Origin: an uncultured Clostridia bacterium
GTDB taxonomy: Bacteria; Bacillota; Clostridia; Saccharofermentanales; DTU023
Reading direction: 5' to 3'
Length of the DNA: 41,938 nucleotides
Assembly (NCBI GenBank): GCA_937922005.1
Contig: CAKZWV010000052.1
Location: 1-41,938, forward strand
Shown here: positions 8,506 through 16,669 of the stretch, piece after piece
How the letters are laid out: each line of letters begins with the position of its first letter
How positions within the stretch are numbered: position 1 is the stretch's first letter
Notes under the pieces: model-generated
The model's input: only the letters and a program-made list of their open reading frames with translations
Told to the model about the DNA's origin: nothing
Databases searched by the model: none
Translations under genes and position numbers: made by a program

Positions 8506-11500
8506 AACAACCCGAGATTGCTGCCTACATCGAAGAGGTCCTTCGAACGACCGAGGGCATCAATCAAGCTACCATTAATCCCCTCAGCAGCCTCCTTCTG
8601 GTTGATTACGACAAAGAGGTCCTCCGCCGAGAGGATATTTTGGCCTGTGTGGACCAATTGGGCTTTCCTGTTGCTTTTGAAAGGGAAGACTATTCCGTTC
8701 CGCCTTCTGCGGTGCCCGCCCTGGTCCAGCGGATGGCTACCCTGCGTCGCCGAGAGGAGCGTCAGGGCCAAGACCTATGTCCGAACCAAGACCTATGTCC
8801 GAACCAAGACCTAGGTCCGAACCAAGATCTAGGTTCGACTCAAGACTTAGGTCCTACCCAAGACCTTGGCCCTGTTCCAGGTCTAGATCCTGTTGCTGAC
8901 CTGGGCCCTGTTGATGGTCTTAGCGATACCGAGGAGACCGGGGGCTGGGAGGAAGAAATTGCGGATAGAGAACCGCCAGTCCTAGCTTTAAAAGACTACC
9001 TGCAAGCCCCTACAAGGGCTTTAGAGCCCCATGGAGGCTCGCCGGAGGAAAGGGAATATTTGTTATTGGAGGAGGGCCTGGGAAAGCCATTTTCTAGCCC
9101 GAGCAGCCCTGTTTCTAAGCCGAGCAGCCCTGTATCTGACCCCAGCAATCCTATATCTGCACCCGGCAATCCCGTAACCGCCTCCAGCAGCTCCCTTTCG
9201 GGTCTTAGCAGCTCTGCTTCCGACCTCCAGGTCCCTGCTTCAGGCCCGAATGCCACCGTTGCAGGCCTAGCTCCTTCTCCAACATCTCAAACCAGTCTAG
9301 CGGAGCAAGTTGAAAAAGATCAATTATCTTTTGATTTGGCTAGTGACTTTGCCTTATCTTCCGATCTAATAAAAGCGCCAACCCCGAGACGCCTTGCCCA
9401 CAACCCTCAGGATGTACAAGATTCGTCTCTTTCTAATACTGAACAGAAGCATAAGGGCCCTGGCTCTTTGGAGGAGCTAGAAGAAACCAGCAGTTCTTTC
9501 GATAAAAAACATGTGGAAAGCTCCTTAGAGCCCGATAAATCCCTAAATAAATCAAAAGAAAAAGCCCAAGCTCAAGCCCCAGCCCAAGCCGAAGCAGTTG
9601 CCAGCCGCCTTTTCACCTATAAGCGGGACCTCTACCGGACCCAGCAGCGAGAAAAGACCATCCTTGCCTGCATCCTTAGCATTTGCCTGGGCCTTTTCAC
9701 CTATAGTCCTCTGCTCAGTCCCCGGCTCTTTGGCTTTTGGTTAGAACCAGCAAATATTCCCTTATTCGCCTGGATTCAAGGTGTTCTCTTTTTACCGATC
9801 TTACTCACCAACCAGGATCTCTTTAGGAGGTCTTGGGACTTGGCCAAGCACGGGCATAGCTCCGGCGAAACCTTGATTGCCCTGGCGGTCGCCCTGACGA
9901 CCATCCATGCCAGTGGGGTCGGTTTTGACCTCACCCGCCTCAGTCTCAACCAAGAGTTTTCTTTCTTAGCCCGCTACCCCCTGGGTGCCAATTTTCTTCT
10001 CCCAGCTCTCGCCCTAACGGCTTACCGGCTGGGAGAGTGGGCCAGACTCCGAGGACGTCGCCGCCATCGCCAGGCCCTAGAAGCATTGGCCCAGGCCAGC
10101 CCCCTCCGGGGCCAGGTGGATCAGGCCTTCCAGGACCTGCTCTTACGGTCTGACCGGATGGCTGACCGGGTCAGCGTCTTTGTTCTCTTTTTAGCCCTTT
10201 TGATTGGCCTTCTGAGCCTGGCCATGAACAAAAATCTGGAACTCACGGTCTGGCTTACCTATACCATTTTGATGTTAGGGGCCCCTTGGGCTTACCAGGA
10301 GTATTTTTGGCAGTCCTGGCAAAAATGCTCACAGTTGGCGGGGCAGCTTGGCCTATATTTTCGCTCTCCGGCCGCTATAGAGACCCTGGGGCGGTCCGAG
10401 GCTCTGATTTTCGACGATGCCGGTCCCTTAAATCGGGGAAGCTTCACAGTCAAAGAAATCCATCCCAACCCTGAATTTGGCTTTGCCAAGGAGGATTTGT
10501 TAGAATTAGCGGCCTCTCTCAGTTCCTACGAGTCGGATGACCTGGATGAGGCCATCTTGGCAGCGGCCAAGACCCGAGATATCCAGCCCTTTCAGCCCAT
10601 TTATGCCGAGGTTATCCCTAATCTAGGCAAGCATGTGATTATCTGTGGAAATAGCTATTATGCCGGAAATTTAGACCTCCTAGACCGCTTTCACCTGGCG
10701 TCAGAGTTGGCGGAAAAAGAGGCTCGGACCATGGCCCAAGCGGGAAATATTCCCTTGCTGTATTTCAACGAGGATAATTACCTGGGGAGTATTGCCCTCC
10801 AAGACCAGTATGTGGCGCAGGCTCCGGCCTTGGTCCATGACTTGAATGAGACTCATGTCAAGTCTTTTTACCTGTATCGCCACCACCCAGCCACGGTCCC
10901 TGCCGTGAGTAAACTCCTGGGTCTCTCGCCGGACCAAGTCCAGGCCGACTTAGACCTTCCTGCCAAGCTAGCCCAAGTGAAGGCCCTACGCCAGAAGGAG
11001 GGCCCCAGCTCCCTTGTCTTAGGAGAGGGGAGCGCTTTGCCCCTGGTGGAAGCCCATGACCAGGTGGTTTTGGCCCTATCGGAAGCAAATGTGGAGCAAG
11101 TGGCCTGGGACGATCCTCAGTTGAACCATGTGAATCTTTTGCTGACGCCGGATCATTTGCCAAGTTTGGTAGAAGCTTTTACCCTCAGTCGAGCTAAGCG
11201 CAAGGCGGACCGGGCCTTTACGATCGCTACCACGATTTACCACCTGGGCAGCTTTGCCTGGGCGGCAGTCCTCACCTTTATCTTTTTTGACCTTCCCCTC
11301 CATCCCTATCTTGCCCCCTTCATGGCCCTAGGTATGAATGCCCTGGCTCTGGTTTGGGCCAACCATAGGCTTTTGCCAGCAGAAAGCCTGGAAAAACTAA
11401 GCTTGAACCAGAAACAACCGGACCGGGGAAGCGAGAACAAGGGAAAGGAAAACGCTGGGGCCAATAAAGACCCAGGAGCTGATAAAGACCCTGAAGCCAA

Positions 11501-11891
11501 CAAGGATTCTGGAGCCGATAAAGACCCTGAAGCCAACAAGGATTCTGGAGCCGATAAAGAATCTGAGGCCAACAAGGATTCTGGAGCCGATAAAGACCCT
11601 GAGGCCAACAAGGATTCTGGAGCCAAGAAAGATTCTAGTTCTAAGAAAGACTCTGCTTCTAAGAAAGACTCTGGGACCGAGAATGGTCCTGGGGCAAAGG
11701 ATAATCCTGAGACCAATAAAGACCCTAGTTCCAACACAGATTCCGAGACCCACAAGGACGCAAGTTCTCATAAAGATCCTGGGGCTACGAAAAACAAGGC
11801 TCCTAATAAGACCAAGTATCAAAAGAAAGATGGGACCCCTAGTAAGGCTAAGGATAAGGCCTCAACTTCAACTCATTCCAAGCAAAAATAG
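8475..11891 (+). CDS. P1B (copper) ATPase-derived membrane protein lacking catalytic motifs
   Basis: A 1138-residue protein with the architecture of a CopA-type metal ATPase but none of its working parts. Residues 1-72 look like a heavy-metal-associated domain whose CxxC is replaced (GLKQPEI). About 300 low-complexity residues follow, with QDLGPN and SSPVS repeats. Eight hydrophobic helices follow in P1B order. The CPC metal site reads A603-P-W; the actuator domain with TGE is deleted between helices 4 and 5; the phosphorylation motif DKTGTLT reads DDAGPLN (D647 kept); the HP motif is gone; GDGxND reads GEGSAL (850-855). The spacing of the remaining segments still follows a P-type ATPase. The last about 150 residues are a charged Lys/Asp/Asn/Ala repeat tail. 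It should not pump ions; a scaffold or sensor role is inference. ATG 8475 follows AGGAG (8463-8467). Confidence 0.8.
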   Translation: MRDYFKIRGLKQPEIAAYIEEVLRTTEGINQATINPLSSLLLVDYDKEVLRREDILACVDQLGFPVAFEREDYSVPPSAVPALVQRMATLRRREERQGQDLCPNQDLCPNQDLGPNQDLGSTQDLGPTQDLGPVPGLDPVADLGPVDGLSDTEETGGWEEEIADREPPVLALKDYLQAPTRALEPHGGSPEEREYLLLEEGLGKPFSSPSSPVSKPSSPVSDPSNPISAPGNPVTASSSSLSGLSSSASDLQVPASGPNATVAGLAPSPTSQTSLAEQVEKDQLSFDLASDFALSSDLIKAPTPRRLAHNPQDVQDSSLSNTEQKHKGPGSLEELEETSSSFDKKHVESSLEPDKSLNKSKEKAQAQAPAQAEAVASRLFTYKRDLYRTQQREKTILACILSICLGLFTYSPLLSPRLFGFWLEPANIPLFAWIQGVLFLPILLTNQDLFRRSWDLAKHGHSSGETLIALAVALTTIHASGVGFDLTRLSLNQEFSFLARYPLGANFLLPALALTAYRLGEWARLRGRRRHRQALEALAQASPLRGQVDQAFQDLLLRSDRMADRVSVFVLFLALLIGLLSLAMNKNLELTVWLTYTILMLGAPWAYQEYFWQSWQKCSQLAGQLGLYFRSPAAIETLGRSEALIFDDAGPLNRGSFTVKEIHPNPEFGFAKEDLLELAASLSSYESDDLDEAILAAAKTRDIQPFQPIYAEVIPNLGKHVIICGNSYYAGNLDLLDRFHLASELAEKEARTMAQAGNIPLLYFNEDNYLGSIALQDQYVAQAPALVHDLNETHVKSFYLYRHHPATVPAVSKLLGLSPDQVQADLDLPAKLAQVKALRQKEGPSSLVLGEGSALPLVEAHDQVVLALSEANVEQVAWDDPQLNHVNLLLTPDHLPSLVEAFTLSRAKRKADRAFTIATTIYHLGSFAWAAVLTFIFFDLPLHPYLAPFMALGMNALALVWANHRLLPAESLEKLSLNQKQPDRGSENKGKENAGANKDPGADKDPEANKDSGADKDPEANKDSGADKESEANKDSGADKDPEANKDSGAKKDSSSKKDSASKKDSGTENGPGAKDNPETNKDPSSNTDSETHKDASSHKDPGATKNKAPNKTKYQKKDGTPSKAKDKASTSTHSKQK
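8769..8876 (+). repeat. Six tandem 18-bp repeats (coding)
   Basis: Six head-to-tail 18-base units beginning CAAGACCTATGTCCGAAC encode QDLCPN/QDLGPN/QDLGPT hexapeptides in the N-terminal disordered region of the ATPase-like protein. The first two units are identical and later ones diverge progressively, as expected for recent expansion by slippage. Confidence 0.92.
11481..11624 (+). repeat. Four tandem 36-bp repeats (coding)
   Basis: Four nearly identical 36-base units starting GATAAAGACCCTGAAGCC encode DKDPEANKDSGA dodecapeptides in the C-terminal tail of the ATPase-like protein. Degenerate related KDS/KDP units continue to the stop codon. Near-identity at DNA level points to recent duplication. 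Confidence 0.92.
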
Positions 11892-11910
11892 AGGCGAAAG
11901 CTACATGATA

Positions 11911-11938
11911 GACATCGAAAGATGTCATAAATTTTATG
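11911..11938 (+). other. Two overlapping small hairpins before mgtE
   Basis: GACATC-GAAA-GATGTC (11911-11926) is a perfect 6-bp stem with a GNRA loop. A second palindrome (CATAA-ATT-TTATG, 11926-11938) begins at its last base. Neither has a following T-run. They sit 24 bases before the mgtE start; a role in mgtE translation is possible but unproven. No M-box riboswitch was recognised. Confidence 0.4.
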
Positions 11939-11961
11939 AGTAAAAATGAAAGGAGACTGCC

Positions 11962-13707
11962 ATGGCAAAAAACAAAGGTCCGCAGAAGGGAAAGGATCGT
12001 CAAGCAGAGTCTGAGAAGCTCAAAACGCAGACCTCTACCTTGTCAGACCAGTCAGAAGCCGCCGAATGCACTGACCTTGCCGATCTGACCGAAGCAGCTG
12101 ATCCATCTGATCTTGCTGATCCATCTGATCTTGCTGATCCATCTGATTCTGCTGATCTATCTGATCCTGCGCTTTCATCCGACTCCAGCGATCCAACAAA
12201 TATTCCCGCTTCAAATGCTTCCTCAGACTCCATAGAAGCCAGCAAGCAAGAAGCATTCTCAAAAGGCTCTGATGAGGAAAATCCTGGCCGAGGGGATGAC
12301 GAAGATGGGGACAAGGACGACGATGATGAGCCGACATCCTATGAGGAGATCCGTCGGACGAGAGAGCACCTTCTCGACTTGGTTCGAGCCAATAATCTGA
12401 CCGCCCTCAAAGAAGAGTTGGCGGAGATGAATGAGTCTGAAATCGCCCTCTTTTTGGAAGAGGTCGAGAATAAGGAAGAAGAGACTGCTATGGTTATCTT
12501 CCGCCTTCTCCCTAAAGAGATGGCAGCCGACGTCTTCTCCCACCTTTCCTCCGATGCACAAACTGGTATCACCAATGACTTTACCGACCTAGAGAAAGTA
12601 GAACTCTTAAATAGCCTCTTTAACGACGATGCGGTGGACTATTTGGAGGAGATGCCAGCGAGTATCGTGAAAAATTTGGTGAGCAAGACAAATCCGGCAA
12701 AACGTGAGGTTTTGAATCGGCTTTTGCTTTACCATGATGATGACGCCGGGTCGATCATGACCAATGAGTACCTGAGTTTTAAGCGAGAAGTCACGGTGGT
12801 CGAGGCTATCAATATTATCCGTAAAACGGCAGATACCAAAGAGACGATTTATGTCCTATATATTACGGATGCCACTCGGGTTCTTGAAGGTGTGCTTTCT
12901 GTCCGCGACCTCCTCCTTGCCAGGGATGATCAGACCTTGGCGGAGATTATGGACACCAATGTGATCAAGGTGGATACGAAGGCGGACCGGGAAGAAGTGG
13001 CCAACATGTTTGATATTTATGACTTCTTGGCCTTGCCCGTGGTGGACCAGGAAAATCGCCTAGTAGGGATTATTACCGTCGATGACGCCTTGGATATCAT
13101 CCATGAAGAGACGAGTGAAGACTTTGCCAAAATGGCCGCTTTGACCCCGTCTGAGCAGCCTTATTTTAAAACAACGATCCTAGAACAAGTTAAACGCCGC
13201 TTGCCTTGGCTGGCCTTACTCATGGTCCTAGGGGTCATCAATGAGCGCATTCTCTCAGGTTTCCAGCATGTCTTTGCAGCAGCCCCTATGCTAGTGGGCT
13301 TTATGCCCATGTTGACCGATACGGGCGGTAATGCTGGAGCTCAGTCTTCGACCATCATGATCCGGGGCATGTCTTTAAATGAAATTTCGGCCAAGGATAT
13401 TTGGAAGGTCTGCGAGAGAGAATTTGCAACAGGCTTTGTTGTGGCCATCGGCCTCGTGATTGTCAGTAGTATCCGAATTTGGCTTACCTACCAAGATTTT
13501 CGCCTGATGGCGACCGTCAACATTGCCCTTTTTATTATTATTATCATGGCCAAAGTCGTCGGGGGCGTCCTACCCATTTTGGCCAAAATGTGCAAGATGG
13601 ACCCTGCCATCATGGCCTCCCCCCTGATTACGACGATTGTCGATAACCTAGGCCTTTTGATTTATTGTTTGGCCGCAGAGGTCCTCCTACTCGAATTTCC
13701 GGTGTAG
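11962..13707 (+). CDS. mgtE: Magnesium transporter MgtE with long acidic N-terminal extension
   Basis: A Mg2+-gated magnesium channel. After about 125 extra residues come the MgtE N domain (ALKEELAEMNESEIALFLEEV, MAADVFSHL), the LLLYHDDDAGSIMTNEYL linker, two CBS domains (about 270-395) and a five-helix pore with the signature PMLTDTGGNAGAQSS and DPAIMASPLITTIVDN. The extension is Asp/Ser/Ala-rich with DLADPS repeats ending in an acidic run (DDEDGDKDDDDE); such acidity could bind divalent cations, but that is inference. ATG 11962 follows AAAGGAG. citDEF lie downstream in the same direction after 126 bases; Mg2+ is a cofactor of citrate lyase, so the proximity may be functional. Confidence 0.96.
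   Translation: MAKNKGPQKGKDRQAESEKLKTQTSTLSDQSEAAECTDLADLTEAADPSDLADPSDLADPSDSADLSDPALSSDSSDPTNIPASNASSDSIEASKQEAFSKGSDEENPGRGDDEDGDKDDDDEPTSYEEIRRTREHLLDLVRANNLTALKEELAEMNESEIALFLEEVENKEEETAMVIFRLLPKEMAADVFSHLSSDAQTGITNDFTDLEKVELLNSLFNDDAVDYLEEMPASIVKNLVSKTNPAKREVLNRLLLYHDDDAGSIMTNEYLSFKREVTVVEAINIIRKTADTKETIYVLYITDATRVLEGVLSVRDLLLARDDQTLAEIMDTNVIKVDTKADREEVANMFDIYDFLALPVVDQENRLVGIITVDDALDIIHEETSEDFAKMAALTPSEQPYFKTTILEQVKRRLPWLALLMVLGVINERILSGFQHVFAAAPMLVGFMPMLTDTGGNAGAQSSTIMIRGMSLNEISAKDIWKVCEREFATGFVVAIGLVIVSSIRIWLTYQDFRLMATVNIALFIIIIMAKVVGGVLPILAKMCKMDPAIMASPLITTIVDNLGLLIYCLAAEVLLLEFPV
12097..12168 (+). repeat. Four tandem 18-bp repeats in mgtE (coding)
   Basis: Units of GCTGATCCATCTGATCTT (12097-12114, 12115-12132) with slightly altered copies at 12133-12150 and 12151-12168 encode ADPSDL hexapeptides in the acidic extension. 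The first two copies are identical. Confidence 0.92.
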
Positions 13708-13833
13708 GAGCCTAGCTAGAAACGAACCCTTATCCTGTCCTGCCTCCCTGCCCGGCCCTCTGGCTACGGCTTGCTACGGTCAGCCGGAGAGATAGGGACA
13801 AGGAAAAATACGGAGAAAACATAGGAGGAATAT

Positions 13834-14115
13834 ATGGAAATTCAACACGAAGCCATAGCAGGAACCATGGAATCCAGCGATGTCTATATCAGCTTATTTC
13901 CCGATTCGTCTTTAACGATCGAGATCAATTCACCCAATGCCGATGATTTTTACGAGGATATTCATCGGAATGTCACCGAGGTCCTTCAAGAATACGGAAT
14001 CGACCAGGGTCGGATTGTGGTGGAAGACCACGGAGCTCTAGCTTGTACCCTCCAAGCCCGCTTGAAGACGGCGATCGGCCGGGCCAAGGCCAGCCAAGGA
14101 GGTGAGTCATGCTAA
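13834..14115 (+). CDS. citD: Citrate lyase acyl carrier protein (gamma subunit)
   Basis: The 93-residue acyl carrier subunit of citrate lyase, which carries the triphosphoribosyl-dephospho-CoA arm. The attachment serine S14 lies in AGTMESSD at the expected position, and the length fits the family. ATG 13834 has TAGGAGG about 9 bases upstream. Its end overlaps citE by seven bases, giving translational coupling. The upstream gap (13708-13833) contains an 8-bp hairpin (CTCTGGCT/AGCCGGAG) without a T-run and no clear promoter, so transcription may come from mgtE. Confidence 0.96.
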   Translation: MEIQHEAIAGTMESSDVYISLFPDSSLTIEINSPNADDFYEDIHRNVTEVLQEYGIDQGRIVVEDHGALACTLQARLKTAIGRAKASQGGESC

Positions 14116-15014
14116 GATCTTTACTCTTTTTGCCAGGAAATAGTCCCGCCATGCTTTTAAATGGCATGGTCTTACCTGCCGATGCCATCATCATCGACTT
14201 AGAGGATGCAGTGGCACCTGACCAGAAGGATGCAGCCCGGGATTTGGTTGCCCAAGCCTTGAAAACCTTGGATTTTGGGACCCGGCAGCTCCTCGTGCGG
14301 ATCAATGCCCTCGATACCCCCTATTGGAGGGAAGATGTGGCTACCGTCGTTAAGGCGGGGGCCCGGATTCTGATGCCAGCCAAGGTTTCAGGGGCCGAGT
14401 ACATCCAGACCTTAGATGAGGAGTTGAGCCGGGTGGAGGAGGCCCAAGGCCTCAAGCAGGGCAGTGTCCGGATCTTAGCCCTGATCGAGACAGCCCAAGG
14501 AATTGAAGAAGCTCCGCCCATCGCTAAAGCTTCTTCCCGTCTGATCGGCCTTTTCTTAGGGGCAGAAGACCTGAGCGCAGACCTAGGGGCCGAAAGGACC
14601 AAGGAAGGAAAAGAAATTTTCTATGCCAGATCCAGAATTGTTGCCTCTGCCAAGGCAGCGGGGATCCTCGCCATTGACACCCCCTTTACCGATGTCCATA
14701 ACCAGGAAGGCCTCGTCGCCGATACAAAACTAGCAAGAAATATGGGCTTTACCGGGAAGGCTTCTATCTCTCCCCACCACCTAAAGACCATCAACCAAGT
14801 CTTTGCCCCCACCCCGGAGGCCATCTTATATGCTCAAGAGGTCATGGCCGTTATTGAGGAAGGGAAGCGTCAGGGCAAGGGGGCCGTCTCCCTCCACGGG
14901 AAGATGGTTGATCCCCCCATCGTAGCCCGGGCCCAGAAAGTCCTACAAATGGCCCAAGAACTGGGTTTATTAAAAGATCCATCCAAAGAAGATGCAGCCA
15001 AGGAGGTTCGGTAA
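14109..15014 (+). CDS. citE: Citrate lyase beta subunit (citryl-ACP lyase)
   Basis: The beta subunit, which splits citryl-ACP into oxaloacetate and acetyl-ACP with Mg2+. The 301-residue TIM-barrel protein shows RSLLFLPGNSPAML, DAIIIDLEDAV (metal-ligand region), ILALIETAQGI and LGAEDLSADLGAERT, all typical of the CitE/HpcH family. The neighbours citD and citF rule out a stand-alone malyl-CoA-lyase-type relative. Start ATG 14109 lies inside the citD end with AAGGAGGTGAG just upstream. Confidence 0.97.
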   Translation: MLRSLLFLPGNSPAMLLNGMVLPADAIIIDLEDAVAPDQKDAARDLVAQALKTLDFGTRQLLVRINALDTPYWREDVATVVKAGARILMPAKVSGAEYIQTLDEELSRVEEAQGLKQGSVRILALIETAQGIEEAPPIAKASSRLIGLFLGAEDLSADLGAERTKEGKEIFYARSRIVASAKAAGILAIDTPFTDVHNQEGLVADTKLARNMGFTGKASISPHHLKTINQVFAPTPEAILYAQEVMAVIEEGKRQGKGAVSLHGKMVDPPIVARAQKVLQMAQELGLLKDPSKEDAAKEVR

Positions 15015-15015
15015 G

Positions 15016-16440
15016 ATGCAAGATAAGGTGATTCAATCTCTAGAGAAAGCGATCCAACTCGCAGGCCTGGAAGATGGCATGACCATCTCTTTCCACCACC
15101 ACCTCCGCAACGGCGACCATTGCATGGTCTTGGCCCTTCGGGCTATCGAAAAACTGGGCATCAAGGACCTGACCATCAATGCTAGTTCTTTCTTTGATAG
15201 CCAGGCGGAGACCGTCATTGATTTGGTCCACAAGGGAGTCATAACGGGCCTAGAGTGTAATTATATGGCCTCGCAATTGGGGACTGCCGTGAGCCATGGC
15301 CTCCTCAAAAAGCCTGTTCTCTTTAGGACCCATGGGGGCCGGGCCTATGACCTTGCAAGAGGGGCTAGCCCTGTCGATGTAGCTTTTATCGCTGCGCCGA
15401 CCGCCGATCGGATGGGAAATCTGACCGGAAAAGAGGGCCCCGCAGCTTGTGGATCCCTGGGTTACGCCTTTGCCGATGCGGAATTCGCCAAAAAGACCAT
15501 CGCCGTGACCGACAACTTGGTCCCTGCTCCCCTGGCCAGCTTCTCTATTGCTGAGAACTTCATTGACTACGTAGTAGAGGTCGAAAGCATCGGAGATCCC
15601 GCTGGGATCGTCTCCGGGACCACCAAGGTCACTCGGGATCCGGTCGGCCTCCTTATCGCCGAAAAAGCCGCCCAATTGATTGAAGCGTCGGGCCTCCTCC
15701 AGGATGGCTTTTCCTTCCAGACCGGGGCCGGTGGGACCTCTTTGGCCGTCGCTGCCGAGGTCCGTACCATGATGCAAAATAAGAAAATCCAGGGGAGCTT
15801 TGCCATGGGCGGGATTACCTCTATGCTGGTCGACATGCTCAAGGAAGGCCTCTTCCAGACTATCATGGACGTCCAGTGCTTTGATCTGGGGGCGGTCGAG
15901 TCCATTCGGACCAACCCTCGCCACCGTGAAATCACAGCCCTCCACTATGCTTCTCCCTCCGGGAACCCCATCTGCGCTTCTTCATTGGCTGATAGCCTGG
16001 ACGTCGTGATCCTCGGTGCCACCGAGATGGATACTTCCTTTAACGTCAACGTCCACACAGACTCCTCCGGGAAGATCATGGGCGGTTCAGGTGGCCACTC
16101 CGATACGGCAGCCGGTGCCAAACTCGCCATCATCGTTGCCCCCCTCATGCGGGCAGGTCGGCCCCTCCTACGTGACCGGGTCAAATGCATCTCGACCCCA
16201 GGGTCTACCATCGACGCCCTGGTTACCCAATTTGGCATCGCCCTCAATCCTGCCCGTCAGGACCTCCTGGAAAAAGTCCAAGCAGCTGGCCTGCCAACCA
16301 TGACCATCGAGGAAATGAAGGCTCTTGCCGAGACCTACACCGGAGTTCCCCACATCCGAGAGAACCACGAACCCATCGTCGCCAAGATCCAATATCGGAC
16401 GGGAGAGATCATCGACGAACTGCCCGGCGTCCCGAGCTAA
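15016..16440 (+). CDS. citF: Citrate lyase alpha subunit (citrate CoA-transferase)
   Basis: The alpha subunit, which transfers the acyl carrier from acetate to citrate. The 474-residue protein contains GNLTGKEGPAACGSLGYA, FQTGAGGTSLAVAAEV, GAVESIRTNP and GGSGGHSDTAAGAKLAIIVAPL, matching CitF; it is slightly shorter than the usual about 510 residues. ATG 15016 is preferred because AAGGAGG (15000-15006) precedes it; an earlier in-frame ATG at 14992 lies before that site inside citE. The accessory genes for activation (citC, citX, citG) and a citrate carrier are not in the window, so maturation must be encoded elsewhere. Confidence 0.96.
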   Translation: MQDKVIQSLEKAIQLAGLEDGMTISFHHHLRNGDHCMVLALRAIEKLGIKDLTINASSFFDSQAETVIDLVHKGVITGLECNYMASQLGTAVSHGLLKKPVLFRTHGGRAYDLARGASPVDVAFIAAPTADRMGNLTGKEGPAACGSLGYAFADAEFAKKTIAVTDNLVPAPLASFSIAENFIDYVVEVESIGDPAGIVSGTTKVTRDPVGLLIAEKAAQLIEASGLLQDGFSFQTGAGGTSLAVAAEVRTMMQNKKIQGSFAMGGITSMLVDMLKEGLFQTIMDVQCFDLGAVESIRTNPRHREITALHYASPSGNPICASSLADSLDVVILGATEMDTSFNVNVHTDSSGKIMGGSGGHSDTAAGAKLAIIVAPLMRAGRPLLRDRVKCISTPGSTIDALVTQFGIALNPARQDLLEKVQAAGLPTMTIEEMKALAETYTGVPHIRENHEPIVAKIQYRTGEIIDELPGVPS

Positions 16441-16493
16441 GCAGGTCCGCCCGCACACTGTCCAGAAATTTTCGACTCAGGGCCGGGAAAATC

Positions 16494-16521
16494 TTGACAT
16501 TTTTTCGAAAACTGTCATAAT
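16494..16521 (+). promoter_or_regulatory. Strong sigma-A promoter of purC
   Basis: TTGACA (16494-16499), a 16-base spacer, and CATAAT (16516-16521). Transcription should begin near 16528, exactly where the first leader repeat starts, so the whole repeat array would be in the 5' untranslated RNA. Confidence 0.8.
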
Positions 16522-16527
16522 AGGAAA

Positions 16528-16652
16528 GTTAGTGGAGAGCACCAAGAGGTGAGGAAAACTAACAGGATCGTTAGTGGATACCGCCAAGAGGCGAGGGAAA
16601 CTAACAGGCAAGTTAGCGGAGAGCGCAAGAGGCGAGGGAAACTAACAGGATA
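16528..16652 (+). ncRNA. Three tandem covarying hairpin motifs in the purC leader
   Basis: Three consecutive units of 42, 42 and 41 bases (16528-16569, 16570-16611, 16612-16652). Each can fold as an outer stem GTTAGT/ACTAAC, a purine-rich asymmetric internal loop (GGAGAG opposite AGGRAA), and an inner stem closed by an AAGA loop. The inner stem is CACC/GGTG in unit 1 and CGCC/GGCG in unit 2, a compensatory A-T to G-C change; unit 3 has CGC/GCG with one base deleted. The AAGAGG and GAGGRAAACTAACAGG segments are the most conserved, the pattern expected of an RNA receptor or a repeated protein-binding site. I do not recognise a known riboswitch class. Confidence 0.7.
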
Positions 16653-16669
16653 AGAAAATAGGATCAGAA

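Noticed and set aside
11306..11822. Minus-strand open frames opposite the repeat tail of the ATPase-like gene
   Set aside because: The tandem repeats keep all frames open and the translations are low-complexity mirrors of the coding repeats.
11892..11961. M-box magnesium riboswitch before mgtE
   Set aside because: Only 70 bases separate the genes and only two tiny hairpins are present; an M-box needs about 160 bases.
15250..15945. Long minus-strand frame opposite citF
   Set aside because: It is entirely within citF, whose protein has strong family motifs; the antisense frame shows none and has no ribosome site.
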